From positions 1-64,000 of the forward strand of contig JBBDQU010000081.1 of the NCBI GenBank assembly GCA_040905865.1: a stretch of 64,000 nucleotides of DNA, given 5' to 3'. A program made the translations under genes and the position numbers. This document shows, one piece after another, positions 35,469-43,046 of this stretch. Origin of the DNA: Alphaproteobacteria bacterium. GTDB lineage: Bacteria; Pseudomonadota; Alphaproteobacteria; UBA8366; GCA-2717185. The notes below the pieces were generated by a model, which saw only the letters and a list, made by a program, of their open reading frames with translations, was not told where the DNA came from and did no database searches. How positions within the stretch are numbered: position 1 is the stretch's first letter; every line of letters starts with the position of its first letter.

Positions 35469-36114
35469 TCGAGCCAGGCGTCGCTGCCGAGCGGCCGGCC
35501 CGAGGTTTCCGACATGCGCAGGCCGCGCCAGGCGGCCGCGTCGTCCCGGTCCTGGCCGAGAAACCCGGCGAAGCTGCCATAGCGCTCCAGCACCGGCCCG
35601 ACCCTGACCAGCGCATCGTCCCGTTCGGCCAGATGCGCCCTTACGCTGGACCAGGGCCAGTCCTCCGCCCGCGAAACCAGCCGCGCCCGCACCGGGTTGA
35701 GCGACACATAGCGCACCGCCGCCGCCAGATGCGCCTCGTCCATCGCCACCGCGCCGAAGCGCCCCTGCCACAGATGGCCCGTCCAGCGGTTGCGCGCGTT
35801 AATATAGCCGGTGTAGCGCCGGTGCGCGTCGGCGAAGGTGCGCCGCAGCCCGTCCGCGTCCGACGGCGTGACGATGATGTGGACGTGGTTCGGCATCAGG
35901 CAGTAGCACCAGACTTCCGCGCCCGCCTTCGCCGCCGCTTGCGCCACGAGGTCACGGTAGAGCGCGTAGTCGCCATCCTCGAAGAATGTCCGCGCGCGCC
36001 GGTTGCCGCGCTGGGTCACGTGACAAGGTACGCCGGGCAGGACAAGGCGGGGGAGACGGGGCATGCCGGCATCTTTGACATAATTCGGTTGTTTAGTAAA
36101 CTGGCACCGTAATT
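35379..36114 (-). mobile_element. REP-associated transposase unit bounded by 23-bp inverted repeats
   Basis: A 736-bp unit. Its left end (35379-35401) and right end (36092-36114) are perfect 23-bp inverted repeats with GGTGCCAGTTTACTAAA as the core. The transposase gene fills almost all of it, and its stop codon lies inside the left repeat. Additional direct copies of the repeat occur at 35260 and 35288, and a slightly altered one at 36834. RAYT genes are known to be associated with repeated extragenic palindromes, but a unit closed by long inverted repeats is unusual. Confidence 0.8.
35381..36064 (-). CDS. REP-associated tyrosine transposase (Y1/HUH, IS200-like)
   Basis: A 227-residue single-strand DNA transposase of the RAYT group. 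The HUH motif is MPNHVHIIV, with the two metal-binding histidines at residues 60 and 62; a catalytic tyrosine candidate lies in HRRYTGYIN at 84 or 87. WTGHLWQGRFG and AVRYVSLNPVRARLV are typical RAYT strings. The last residues VFSKLAP and the stop are written by the element's terminal repeat. The ATG is at 36064; 27 bp separate it from the inner edge of the right inverted repeat. The gene looks intact. Confidence 0.93.
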   Translation of the reverse strand: MPRLPRLVLPGVPCHVTQRGNRRARTFFEDGDYALYRDLVAQAAAKAGAEVWCYCLMPNHVHIIVTPSDADGLRRTFADAHRRYTGYINARNRWTGHLWQGRFGAVAMDEAHLAAAVRYVSLNPVRARLVSRAEDWPWSSVRAHLAERDDALVRVGPVLERYGSFAGFLGQDRDDAAAWRGLRMSETSGRPLGSDAWLDALEAKTGRTLKPQKRGPKPKGVFSKLAP

Positions 36115-36189
36115 ACGTAATTAAAGCAGTCATCTGTCGAATAATCAACTCAGCTATTACGTAGGACAGTAAAGGGCTAATTTTTATTG

Positions 36190-36738
36190 TTACCCACCTC
36201 GGTTCGCTGCTGAGCCGATCCGGCGATCACTTCTCGAGTCGGACTCAACGTCAGTTTCCGGGCCAGTCACGTGTGTCCCTTGGCCGAGCCGGTAAACGAC
36301 TCTGCCATTCCGATCAAACACTATGATGAGTTGCTCAGCAAATATGTCTCGGCTTGGCGGTTGAGCGAATTCACCAAGCTTGTACGCATATGCACCTTCC
36401 GCTCCGAGACCGCGCATATTTGCATTCGGTAGCTTCTTCTCTAATTCATCAGTCCCGACCACGACGAGATCTGGTGGCCCGAAAAATGAGCGGATTTGGT
36501 CTTCAGTCAGACCATCTTTCGCTGCTGAGAAAGCGTCATTAAGTAACAGTTTTCGTCCGCCATGCTTCAGCCATTTGGAAAATTCATCCCAGTCTTGATT
36601 GTCCGACGACCAACTGGACTGAACGTACCCAATGCGAACATCCTGGACAGCATCAGAAATTAAGAATTTATATGTCCAGAGAATTGCAACGGCGAGTACA
36701 GCGCCGGACATCATTGCTAGCGCAAATTTCCACCACAT
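36190..36738 (-). CDS. Hypothetical membrane-anchored protein, AT-rich
   Basis: About 182 residues from ATG 36738 (a TTG at 36750 is also possible). A single hydrophobic segment near residues 5-25 (ALAMMSGAVLAVAILWTYKFL) is followed by a soluble domain with LTEDQIRSFFGPPDLVVVG and later QLIIVFDRNGRVVYRLG. The pairing of a G-P turn with a final FDxxGxV strand recalls the BamE/SmpA fold, but the similarity is weak. Base composition is clearly more AT-rich than the neighbours. It lies between two copies of the transposase repeat, in opposite orientations, which suggests arrival with that element. Confidence 0.6.
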   Translation of the reverse strand: MWWKFALAMMSGAVLAVAILWTYKFLISDAVQDVRIGYVQSSWSSDNQDWDEFSKWLKHGGRKLLLNDAFSAAKDGLTEDQIRSFFGPPDLVVVGTDELEKKLPNANMRGLGAEGAYAYKLGEFAQPPSRDIFAEQLIIVFDRNGRVVYRLGQGTHVTGPETDVESDSRSDRRIGSAANRGG

Positions 36739-36833
36739 ACAGTGCACCAAACCATTACAAAATTACCCACCTATTACATTCAAGCAATAGGCATATGCAA
36801 CACAATATATGTTATATGTTGGGTGTTAGATAG

Positions 36834-36858
36834 AATTACCGTGCCAGTTTACTAAATA
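36834..36858 (+). repeat. Degenerate solo copy of the transposase terminal repeat with relic tail
   Basis: The 25-bp repeat recurs here with one change (ACCGTGCC for ACGGTGCC). The next ~45 bp (to about 36903) still resemble the 3' end of the transposase gene in reverse, with many substitutions, so this is the remnant of an older insertion rather than a free repeat. The remainder of the 36751-36986 gap holds nothing else that I can identify. Confidence 0.75.
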
Positions 36859-36986
36859 CACTAAATTATTTCGGTTTTGGTCCAAGATTTTAGCAGGGTC
36901 AGGTCTTGTTTTGTGCGCAATACGCCAAATTTTCCGACGCCGTGACGATGGCATTTTTTGTGTTCCAGTCAACCTCCTCACCGAGG

Positions 36987-37238
36987 CTATAGTTCGCCAT
37001 TCTCTTTCATTTCGGTGTGAACGGCACGGCGGATATCTTCCTTGCCGAGCAGGGAAAGTCCACTTTCCTCTGCCTGGATCAGTGCGGCGCGAATGCGCTC
37101 AATCTCCGTGGTCCGCACCTGCTTTTCGCGGATCGCCTCCCGCACGATTTCGCTGTCAGAGGCGTAATGACCGGACGCCAGTTGCGTCTGAATCCATGCT
37201 TCCTGCTGTTCCGTCACCGTTATACTTTTCCGGATCAC
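36987..37238 (-). CDS. parD: ParD-family antitoxin, no toxin gene adjacent
   Basis: An 83-residue ribbon-helix-helix protein. IRKSITVTEQQEAWIQTQLASGHYASDSEIVREAIREKQ covers the DNA-binding part typical of ParD; the C-terminal half would bind the toxin. The start is taken as GTG 37238, which has GAGGGAG seven bases upstream; an ATG at 37280 would add 14 residues not seen in the family. parE normally follows parD directly, but the downstream 80 bp show no ParE-like frame and then run into the relic of the transposase repeat. The toxin has probably been lost. Confidence 0.8.
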   Translation of the reverse strand: MIRKSITVTEQQEAWIQTQLASGHYASDSEIVREAIREKQVRTTEIERIRAALIQAEESGLSLLGKEDIRRAVHTEMKENGEL

Positions 37239-37434
37239 AGAAATGTCTCCCTCAAGAATGTTTCCCGCATGATCATTCAATCATACTTAATCCTACTATT
37301 TTGCACACTTCATCGCAAACACCCTGACGATCGTCGCCGATGCCTTGCTATTTTCCACTAATTATGCTTTAATTCCTTTTTTGATTGTTCGCCTGATACC
37401 GGAATGGCGCTATCCGACGAACGCGGAGCGCCGC

Positions 37435-37650
37435 ATGCCGACAAATGCAAACAAAAGCCAATAAATGCCAATGAATTCGATTGTTTTTTTGCCTCACAGC
37501 CGTAGCAGCACCCGGCGGCCGCGCCTTTCGCCGCATATCGCGGCGGAAGGATGGTCGGTTGCCGCAATGCGCCCCGCTCCCCGGAAGCCCGCGAATGCCC
37601 ATAAAAGCCGACAAATGCCCATAAAAGCCAATCGATGCGCATTTTTTTCG
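37435..37650. repeat. Two diverged copies of an A-rich / T-tract repeat block
   Basis: The blocks at 37435-37490 and 37592-37650 share, in order, GCCGACAAATGC, AAAAGCCAAT, CGAT, a run of seven T and GCC. The second also contains the 13-mer GCCCATAAAAGCC twice, 20 bp apart. They do not read as a protein family on either strand. Confidence 0.6.
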
Positions 37651-37841
37651 CCCCGCCGCGCGCCCGTCTCCCCACCATCCGCGCGGCGGATGTTAAGCGA
37701 TGTTAAGCGATGTATAGCGATACTGACTTTTTCGCCAACCACCCCGCCGCGCGCCCGTCTTCCCGCCATCCGCGCCCCGGATGTTAACCGATGTTAAGCG
37801 ATGTTAAGCGATGTATAGTGATACTGACTTTTTCGCCAACC
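37651..37841. repeat. Tandem duplication containing 10-bp GATGTTAAGC arrays
   Basis: A ~91-bp unit (37651-37741) is repeated at 37742-37841 with ten extra bases. Each unit holds consecutive 10-bp repeats: two GATGTTAAGC plus GATGTATAGC at 37689-37718, and GATGTTAACC, two GATGTTAAGC and GATGTATAGT at 37780-37819, each array followed by GATACTGACTTTTTCGCC. The second array ends about 60 bp before the alpha/beta hydrolase start. Confidence 0.85.
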
Positions 37842-37882
37842 GCGCCGCCGCTGCCGGCGCGCCTCACGCTCGGATAGGACTC

Positions 37883-38752
37883 ATGCCCGGACCCGCCTCC
37901 CATACCTATATCTCGCAACGCCTGCGGCTGCATTATGTCGACTGGGGCAATCCGGACGCGCCGCCGCTGCTGCTGGTGCATGGCGGGCGGGATCATTGCC
38001 GCAACTGGGACTGGGTGGCGGAGGATCTGTGCAAGGACTACCACATCATCGCCCCGGACCTGCGCGGGCACGGCGATTCGCAGTGGATGCTGGGCGGCAG
38101 CTACGCGGTGTCGGACTATGTCTATGACATCGCGCAACTGCTGCACCAGACCGGGCTGACGCCGGTCACCATCGTCGCCCATTCGCTGGGCGGCGTGATC
38201 AGCCTGCGCTATGCGGGGGTCTATCCGGAAAACGTGGTCAAACTTGTCGCCATCGAGGGGCTCGGCTGGCCGCCGAAGGTGGTGGCCGAACGCGCCGCCA
38301 AGTCGCCGCAGGTCCGGATCGCCGAATGGGTCGATACGCTGCGCAAGCTTTCCGCCCGCAGCCCGCGCAAATACGACAGCATCGAGGACGCCTTCAAACG
38401 CATGCAGGAGGAAAACCCGCATCTGTCGCCGGTACAAGCCCGGCACCTGACCGTGCACGGCGTCAGCCAGAACGAGGACGGCACCTATAGCTGGAAATTC
38501 GACAATTACGTGCGCGCCAACCAGCCCTTCGGCATCGGCAAGGAGGATGGCGAGGCGCTGTGGCGGAACATCGCCTGCCCGACCCTGCTGGTGCGCGGGC
38601 TGGACAGCTGGGCCAGCGATCCGGCGGAGGACGGGCGGCTGGCGCATTTCGCGAACGCGCGCTGCGTGGATTTCGAGAATGCCGGGCACTGGGTGCATCA
38701 CGATCAGCTCGACCTGTTCCTGAAGACGGTCCGGGAATTCCTGGCGGAATAG
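37883..38752 (+). CDS. Alpha/beta-fold hydrolase
   Basis: A 289-residue serine hydrolase. Seen: LLLVHGGRDHCRNW (oxyanion region), DLRGHGDS, the nucleophile elbow VAHSLGGVISLRY with Ser near residue 100, and the C-terminal histidine in FENAGHWVHHDQ. It has no signal peptide. Start at ATG 37883, seven bases after AGGA. Substrate unknown; the sequence is closest in style to epoxide hydrolase/haloperoxidase-type members. It lies directly beyond the repeat arrays. Confidence 0.88.
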   Translation: MPGPASHTYISQRLRLHYVDWGNPDAPPLLLVHGGRDHCRNWDWVAEDLCKDYHIIAPDLRGHGDSQWMLGGSYAVSDYVYDIAQLLHQTGLTPVTIVAHSLGGVISLRYAGVYPENVVKLVAIEGLGWPPKVVAERAAKSPQVRIAEWVDTLRKLSARSPRKYDSIEDAFKRMQEENPHLSPVQARHLTVHGVSQNEDGTYSWKFDNYVRANQPFGIGKEDGEALWRNIACPTLLVRGLDSWASDPAEDGRLAHFANARCVDFENAGHWVHHDQLDLFLKTVREFLAE

Positions 38753-38795
38753 GACGGAGCAGGCGGCACCGGGTTCGGGGCGGCGTTCCGGCGGC

Positions 38796-39119
38796 TCAGT
38801 ACAGCCAGCGCCGCCGCATTTCGGTCAGGCGCAGCCCGTTATCGTGCTCCATCGGCAGGAGCGGGAGGCGCTGCTCATCGGAGCGGAACGGCATCGGGCG
38901 GCGCGCGCCGCGCCGTTTTTCCGCCCGGACGCAGAGCAAGACAACCGCGCCGAACAGGGCCAGCGGCAGGGCGACGATCGCGACGGGGGACGGGAACCCC
39001 AGCGCCATGCCCAGCAGGGTGAGGACCAGCAGCAGGGGAATGACCTGGAAGACGAAGGCGACCGCGATGACGCCGATCCACATCGCCGCGTGCAGGATTC
39101 TGGCTGTCCGGGAGTTCAT
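38796..39119 (-). CDS. Hypothetical small membrane protein
   Basis: A 107-residue protein with two hydrophobic segments (about residues 12-40 and 44-64) and a basic, soluble C-terminal tail ending in MRRRWLY. I recognise no family. It lies 81 bp downstream of the MFS gene on the same strand and could be the last gene of that group. Codon use is like its neighbours, which supports it being real. Confidence 0.55.
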   Translation of the reverse strand: MNSRTARILHAAMWIGVIAVAFVFQVIPLLLVLTLLGMALGFPSPVAIVALPLALFGAVVLLCVRAEKRRGARRPMPFRSDEQRLPLLPMEHDNGLRLTEMRRRWLY

Positions 39120-39200
39120 GGGCCTCGTCCGCCGTTGCTCGGAGTATGTCGGCGGTATTGTGCCACGGAATCGAGCCCCCGTGAACCCCGTGGGCGGGCG

Positions 39201-40394
39201 TCACATGCGGCGGTGGATGTAGCCGGACAGGGCGGCCATGGACAGGGTCATGAAGCCGCCCGCCAGGAACACCGCCGGCAGTTCGAAGGCCTGCAGCAGG
39301 AAGCTGTAGACGCCCGGCGGGCCGAACTGCGAGGCGTTGCGGTAGGTCATGAAGACGGTCGTCATTTCGGCCCGCTCGAACGGCCGGACGGCGCGCAGGA
39401 AGGGCACGTTGCCGCCGCCGTCGACCAGACTGGCGCCCAGCGCCGCGCCGACGATCAGGGCCGCGCCGACCCAGGGCAGCCCGGTCGTCGCCGCGATCGC
39501 CATGGTCAGGATGCCGGCGCTGGCATAGCCGAGGATCAGCAGCAGCCGCATCCCGTAGCGCCGCCCGAACCAGCCCCAGAGCGGCACCAGGTACAGCGTG
39601 GCGCTGCCGATGGAAACGATCGCGCCGCCGGTCACCTCGTCGAAGCCGTTGGTGACCGCGTAGATCGGCGCATAGACGAAGAACAGCTGCCACCAGGCGG
39701 AGCGGCCGAAGGCGAGGAACCAGGACAGGCTGAGCCGCGGCTGGGCGAAGAAGCGCGGCAGGTAGCGCAGCGGGTTCGGCGACCGCAACGGACTTCTCAA
39801 GGCGACCGCCGGGTTGTCGGTGAGCTGGAGGTACCAGAAGAAGGCGAGCATCGCCAGCGACGCGACGGCCGAGACGATGAACGCCGCATGGATGCTGGCA
39901 TGGACCGAGAGCCAGACGCCGAGCCAGGGCCCGACCGCCCAGGCGCTGGCCGACAGGAACATGCGGAGCGGCTCGAACCGGTTCATTTCGCGCCGGGCGA
40001 TGTGGTCCATCACATAGAGGTTCATGGTGATGGCGAGGCTGGTCGTGGCGAAGGCCTGCAGGGCGAGGCCGGCCACCAGCGCCGGCGGCGTCTGCAGGGC
40101 GAACAGGACGGTTGAGGCGATCATCGACAGGATGCTGTAAGTCAGCACCGTGCGCCGCCGGATCCGGCGCACCACCCAGGGAACCATCAGGCTGCCCAGC
40201 ACGCCGATCAGCCCGGAGACGAAATACGCGATGCTGACCTCCTGCGCGCCGCCCAGCAGGCGCAGCGCCTGCAGCGGGATCACCGCCAGCAGAACGGTCC
40301 GCGCGAACGCCTCGATGAAGAACAGGGCCGAAAAGACGACCGCGCGCGACAGGCTGGCGCTGCCCAGCCATACGGGCATGTGGATGTCCCGCAT
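39201..40394 (-). CDS. Major facilitator superfamily transporter
   Basis: A 397-residue protein with about 12 predicted membrane helices. A basic loop with VPWVVRRIRRRTVLTYSI between helices 2 and 3 is the usual MFS signature position, and a long cytoplasmic loop separates the two halves near residues 190-215. The substrate cannot be deduced. It starts seven bases beyond the stop of the FAD-dependent oxidoreductase, so the transporter may import that enzyme's substrate. Confidence 0.88.
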   Translation of the reverse strand: MRDIHMPVWLGSASLSRAVVFSALFFIEAFARTVLLAVIPLQALRLLGGAQEVSIAYFVSGLIGVLGSLMVPWVVRRIRRRTVLTYSILSMIASTVLFALQTPPALVAGLALQAFATTSLAITMNLYVMDHIARREMNRFEPLRMFLSASAWAVGPWLGVWLSVHASIHAAFIVSAVASLAMLAFFWYLQLTDNPAVALRSPLRSPNPLRYLPRFFAQPRLSLSWFLAFGRSAWWQLFFVYAPIYAVTNGFDEVTGGAIVSIGSATLYLVPLWGWFGRRYGMRLLLILGYASAGILTMAIAATTGLPWVGAALIVGAALGASLVDGGGNVPFLRAVRPFERAEMTTVFMTYRNASQFGPPGVYSFLLQAFELPAVFLAGGFMTLSMAALSGYIHRRM

Positions 40395-40400
40395 GGCGCC

Positions 40401-41705
40401 CTACCCCAGCACCGAGAAACTGCTGTTCCGGTTGATCTCGCGCCGGCGCGCGTAATGGCCGAGGTCGATATCCCGGCCGATATTGGGCAGGCGGAAGCGC
40501 AGCGGCGCCGCATCGTGGTCATGCCCGTTTTCGCATTCGGCGATCAGATGCGCCATCAGGCGGCCGGCGGTCGGCGCGTTCTTGAACTGGTTGCCGCTGG
40601 TGCCGATGGCCACGTAGAAACCGTCCAGGTCGGTGCGGTCGTAGATCGGGATCCAGTCGTCGGAGACATCGTAGAGCTCCACCGTCCCCCGCGTCGGACC
40701 GGTCACCGGCAGGGTCGGCATGCGCTGCGCGGCGCGATACAGCTGCACCGTGTACTGGTCGGTGAAATTGCGGTCGAAATTGTCCGGATCGACCCAGTCC
40801 AGCGGGTCGCAGGCCGGGTTCTCGCTGCCGATCAGCAGGTGATTGCCGGAATCGGGGCGGGCATAGGCGCCGACATCGCTGTCGGTCAGGATGCAGCCGT
40901 CATGCTCGAAATCGAAGCCGGGCGGCGACGGCACATGCGCCACCTCCTGCCGCAGGGCGCGGGTCCGGATATTCATGCCGTCCTGGACGCCGGCCATCGC
41001 GTTGACCTTGCCCGAATGCGGCCCGGCGACATTGACCACGACCGGCGCATCGATGCGCGCGCCGTCCGCCAGCGTCACGCCGGCGACGCGGCCGCCCTGC
41101 CGGCGTATCGCCACGATATCCGCGTTGAAACGGAACGCAGCACCCCGGGCTTCGGCCGCGCGCTGCACGTTATGCGCCGCAAGCTGCGGATCGTTGACAT
41201 AGCCCGCATCGGGGAAATACACCGCGCCGTCCAGCGCCGGGCCGGTCGGTTCGCCAAAGCCGGCATCGTCCATGCGCTTCGCCGGTGCGAAGCGGCGCAG
41301 GTCGTGGAAGGGCAGTTTCCGCAGGATTTGCGCCCGGTCCCAGTCTTCCCAGGGAATGCCGATTTCATCCATCCGTTCGCACATCGGATGCAGGTAGTCG
41401 TTCGCCTCGGTGCGCAGCACCATGCAGCCGGCATTGCGGAATTCGGCGAGGCCCCGTTCATCCGCGACGCCAAGGTGCGCCGCCCAGTTGCGCCAGATGA
41501 ACACCCCCTCATAGGCCAGCGCGCAGCCGTCGAGGGTCGAATAATGGAAGCGGACGATCGCGCAGGACCCACTGGTGGAGCCGTATCCCGCCGCCGGCAG
41601 GCGGTCGATGTTCAGGGTCCGGAAGCCGCGTTTGGCCAGTTCGAAACCGACGCAGCTGCCGACGATCCCCGCACCGATGACGATAGCATCATAACTGGCA
41701 TCCAT
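40401..41705 (-). CDS. FAD-dependent oxidoreductase (DAO/GlyDH-like)
   Basis: A 434-residue flavoenzyme of the D-amino-acid-oxidase fold. The dinucleotide-binding motif DAIVIGAGIVGSCVGFELAKRG lies at residues 6-27, followed by GYGSTSGSCAIVRFHYST; the C-terminal part carries FYVAIGTSGNQFKNAPTAG. Members oxidise secondary or tertiary amines such as sarcosine or dimethylglycine. ATG 41705 has a GGGGAG site upstream. It is expressed with the MFS gene. Two palindromic elements lie just upstream, in what would be its leader if transcription begins at the GNAT gene. Confidence 0.88.
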   Translation of the reverse strand: MDASYDAIVIGAGIVGSCVGFELAKRGFRTLNIDRLPAAGYGSTSGSCAIVRFHYSTLDGCALAYEGVFIWRNWAAHLGVADERGLAEFRNAGCMVLRTEANDYLHPMCERMDEIGIPWEDWDRAQILRKLPFHDLRRFAPAKRMDDAGFGEPTGPALDGAVYFPDAGYVNDPQLAAHNVQRAAEARGAAFRFNADIVAIRRQGGRVAGVTLADGARIDAPVVVNVAGPHSGKVNAMAGVQDGMNIRTRALRQEVAHVPSPPGFDFEHDGCILTDSDVGAYARPDSGNHLLIGSENPACDPLDWVDPDNFDRNFTDQYTVQLYRAAQRMPTLPVTGPTRGTVELYDVSDDWIPIYDRTDLDGFYVAIGTSGNQFKNAPTAGRLMAHLIAECENGHDHDAAPLRFRLPNIGRDIDLGHYARRREINRNSSFSVLG

Positions 41706-41742
41706 GACCGGTCTCCCCACCGCGAAATTGCCCGCGCCACGA

Positions 41743-41806
41743 TAAAGCAGATCGCCATTAATCTGACGCAATCCTTGCGCCTGATTAAAGGCGTGAATCT
41801 GCTTTA
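41743..41806. repeat. Palindromic element, copy 1
   Basis: A 64-nt nearly self-complementary sequence. TAAAGCAGAT at 41743-41752 pairs with ATCTGCTTTA at 41797-41806; inside it CGCC, TTAATC and CGCAA pair with GGCG, GATTAA and TTGCG, with a three-base TGA bulge on the right arm and a TCC loop. No T-run follows on either side. Confidence 0.85.
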
Positions 41807-41818
41807 CAAAAATAGAAT

Positions 41819-41883
41819 TAAAGCAAATTCACGTGTTAATCGGATTCGCCGCAGGCGATTCCGATTAATCACGATTTGCTTTA
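41819..41883. repeat. Palindromic element, copy 2 (inverted relative to copy 1)
   Basis: A 65-nt palindrome twelve bases after copy 1. TAAAGCAAAT at 41819-41828 pairs with ATTTGCTTTA at 41874-41883; CGTG, TTAATCGGA and TCGCC pair further in, with a TCA bulge on the left arm and a GCA loop. The shared ends, TTAATC block and bulge show it is a diverged inverted copy of element 1. Confidence 0.85.
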
Positions 41884-41922
41884 TCTGCTATCCTCAAGCC
41901 TCGCGCCGGTCAATGGGCAGGC

Positions 41923-42414
41923 TCAGCCGAGCGGCAGCTTCATGCCCGCATGGCTGTTCACGAATCCGAGCGCCTCGTAGAAACGGTGGGCATCGGGACG
42001 GGAGATATCGGTCGTCAGCTGCACCAGTCCCGCGCCGGCGTCGCGAGACCGGGTGATCGCATCCCGCATCAGCAGTTCGCCGATTTTGCGGCCGCGGTAC
42101 CGGCCATCCACGCGCACGCCTTCGATCTGCGCGCGGGTCATGCCGAGACGGCTGAGCCCGGGGATGAGGGTCAGTTGCAGGCAGCCGACGACGGCGCCGC
42201 CGATTTCGGCGACCAGTATGTCGTTGCCCGTTTGCGCCTGCATGGCGTCGAACGCATCGAGATAGGCTTTCGGCAGCGGGTCGGCATACTGCTCGCGCCC
42301 CGCGCCCAGCGGGTCATCCGCCAGCATCCGGACAATCCCCGGGATATCCGCCCGCGTCGCGATGCGAATGGTGACGCCGTCGCGATCCGCCCGATTTTCA
42401 ACCGCGTCGTTCAT
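41923..42414 (-). CDS. GNAT-family N-acetyltransferase
   Basis: A 163-residue acetyltransferase. The acetyl-CoA-binding region reads IEGVRVDGRYRGRKIGELLMRDAI near residues 98-121 (R/Q-x-x-G-x-G/A-type loop), followed by LTTDISRPDAHRFYEALGFVNSHAG, the usual final strands. The acceptor substrate cannot be told. It stands alone, upstream of the palindromic elements and the oxidoreductase. Confidence 0.88.
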   Translation of the reverse strand: MNDAVENRADRDGVTIRIATRADIPGIVRMLADDPLGAGREQYADPLPKAYLDAFDAMQAQTGNDILVAEIGGAVVGCLQLTLIPGLSRLGMTRAQIEGVRVDGRYRGRKIGELLMRDAITRSRDAGAGLVQLTTDISRPDAHRFYEALGFVNSHAGMKLPLG

Positions 42415-42504
42415 GGTCCATTTTCCGTTCTGGCGGATATCGCAAACCGGACGTCCAGCGCCAGGCGCGCCAGGCCGCCGCGCAGGCGGCGACCGGGCCG
42501 CGGA

Positions 42505-43020
42505 TCAGGCTGCGGTTTCGGCGACGACGTAGCGGTCCCGCCTGATCGTCTCGACATTCCGGCCTTCGAGGCGAATCAGCCGCGCCTCGGCATTCCAGGC
42601 GGGAGAGTGCAGCATGCCTTCATTGTAAAGCTTGGCCATGCCCGGCTTCACGCTGTAGCTGCCGGCGAATTCGACCTCGCCGGGCCTGCCGTCCTGCGGC
42701 GCCTTCAGCTTGCGCCAGTCGGTCATTTCGGTGCTGCCGGAGGCCTGGCCGTAAATCGCCCAGGTCGGCCCGTGATCATGCGGCGGGCTGGCGTTGCTCG
42801 CCTTGCGGACATGGGCCAGGATGCAGAACCCGAGCTCCTTGTCCTCATACAGGATCTCGCGACCGGCGCTGAAGTCCGGGCCGACGGTTTCGGCGATGAA
42901 GGCCTTGTCCTTCAGCGCGTCCTCCAGCACCGCCACGACCCTGTCGCGGCCAGCGGGACCGGGGTCGGCCTTCAGCAGTTCGTGACATTTCGCGGCAAAC
43001 GATTCCAGCGTGTGAGCCAT
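42505..43020 (-). CDS. Cupin protein with three-His site (cysteine dioxygenase-like), paralogue A
   Basis: A 171-residue cupin. PPHDHGPTWAIYGQ places two histidines at residues 81 and 83, and GMLHSPAW the third at 138; the arrangement fits a 3-His iron site of the thiol-dioxygenase type. Start at ATG 43020 with GAGGGAGG upstream. The downstream neighbour gene in transcription order is absent; the upstream one is a paralogue that aligns over the full length without internal gaps for the first 155 residues, with about 95 identical residues by eye. Function not known. Confidence 0.8.
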   Translation of the reverse strand: MAHTLESFAAKCHELLKADPGPAGRDRVVAVLEDALKDKAFIAETVGPDFSAGREILYEDKELGFCILAHVRKASNASPPHDHGPTWAIYGQASGSTEMTDWRKLKAPQDGRPGEVEFAGSYSVKPGMAKLYNEGMLHSPAWNAEARLIRLEGRNVETIRRDRYVVAETAA

Positions 43021-43046
43021 CACAGGTTCCTCCCTCGTGAAACAGA

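Larger units (their letters stand above)
37239..37882. other. Gene-free repeat-rich region
   Basis: About 640 bp with no convincing gene. It holds two diverged copies of a poly-T-ended block (37435-37490 and 37592-37650) and a tandem duplication with 10-bp repeats (37651-37841). It separates the accessory stretch from the alpha/beta hydrolase gene and must hold that gene's promoter. Confidence 0.7.

Noticed and set aside
36111-36122. AATTACGTAATT palindrome
   Set aside because: It arises where the transposase right end meets flanking DNA and has no independent support as a site.
36780-36934. 43-residue frame on the minus strand after parD
   Set aside because: Its end is written by the relic transposase repeat; it is not ParE-like and has no ribosome site.
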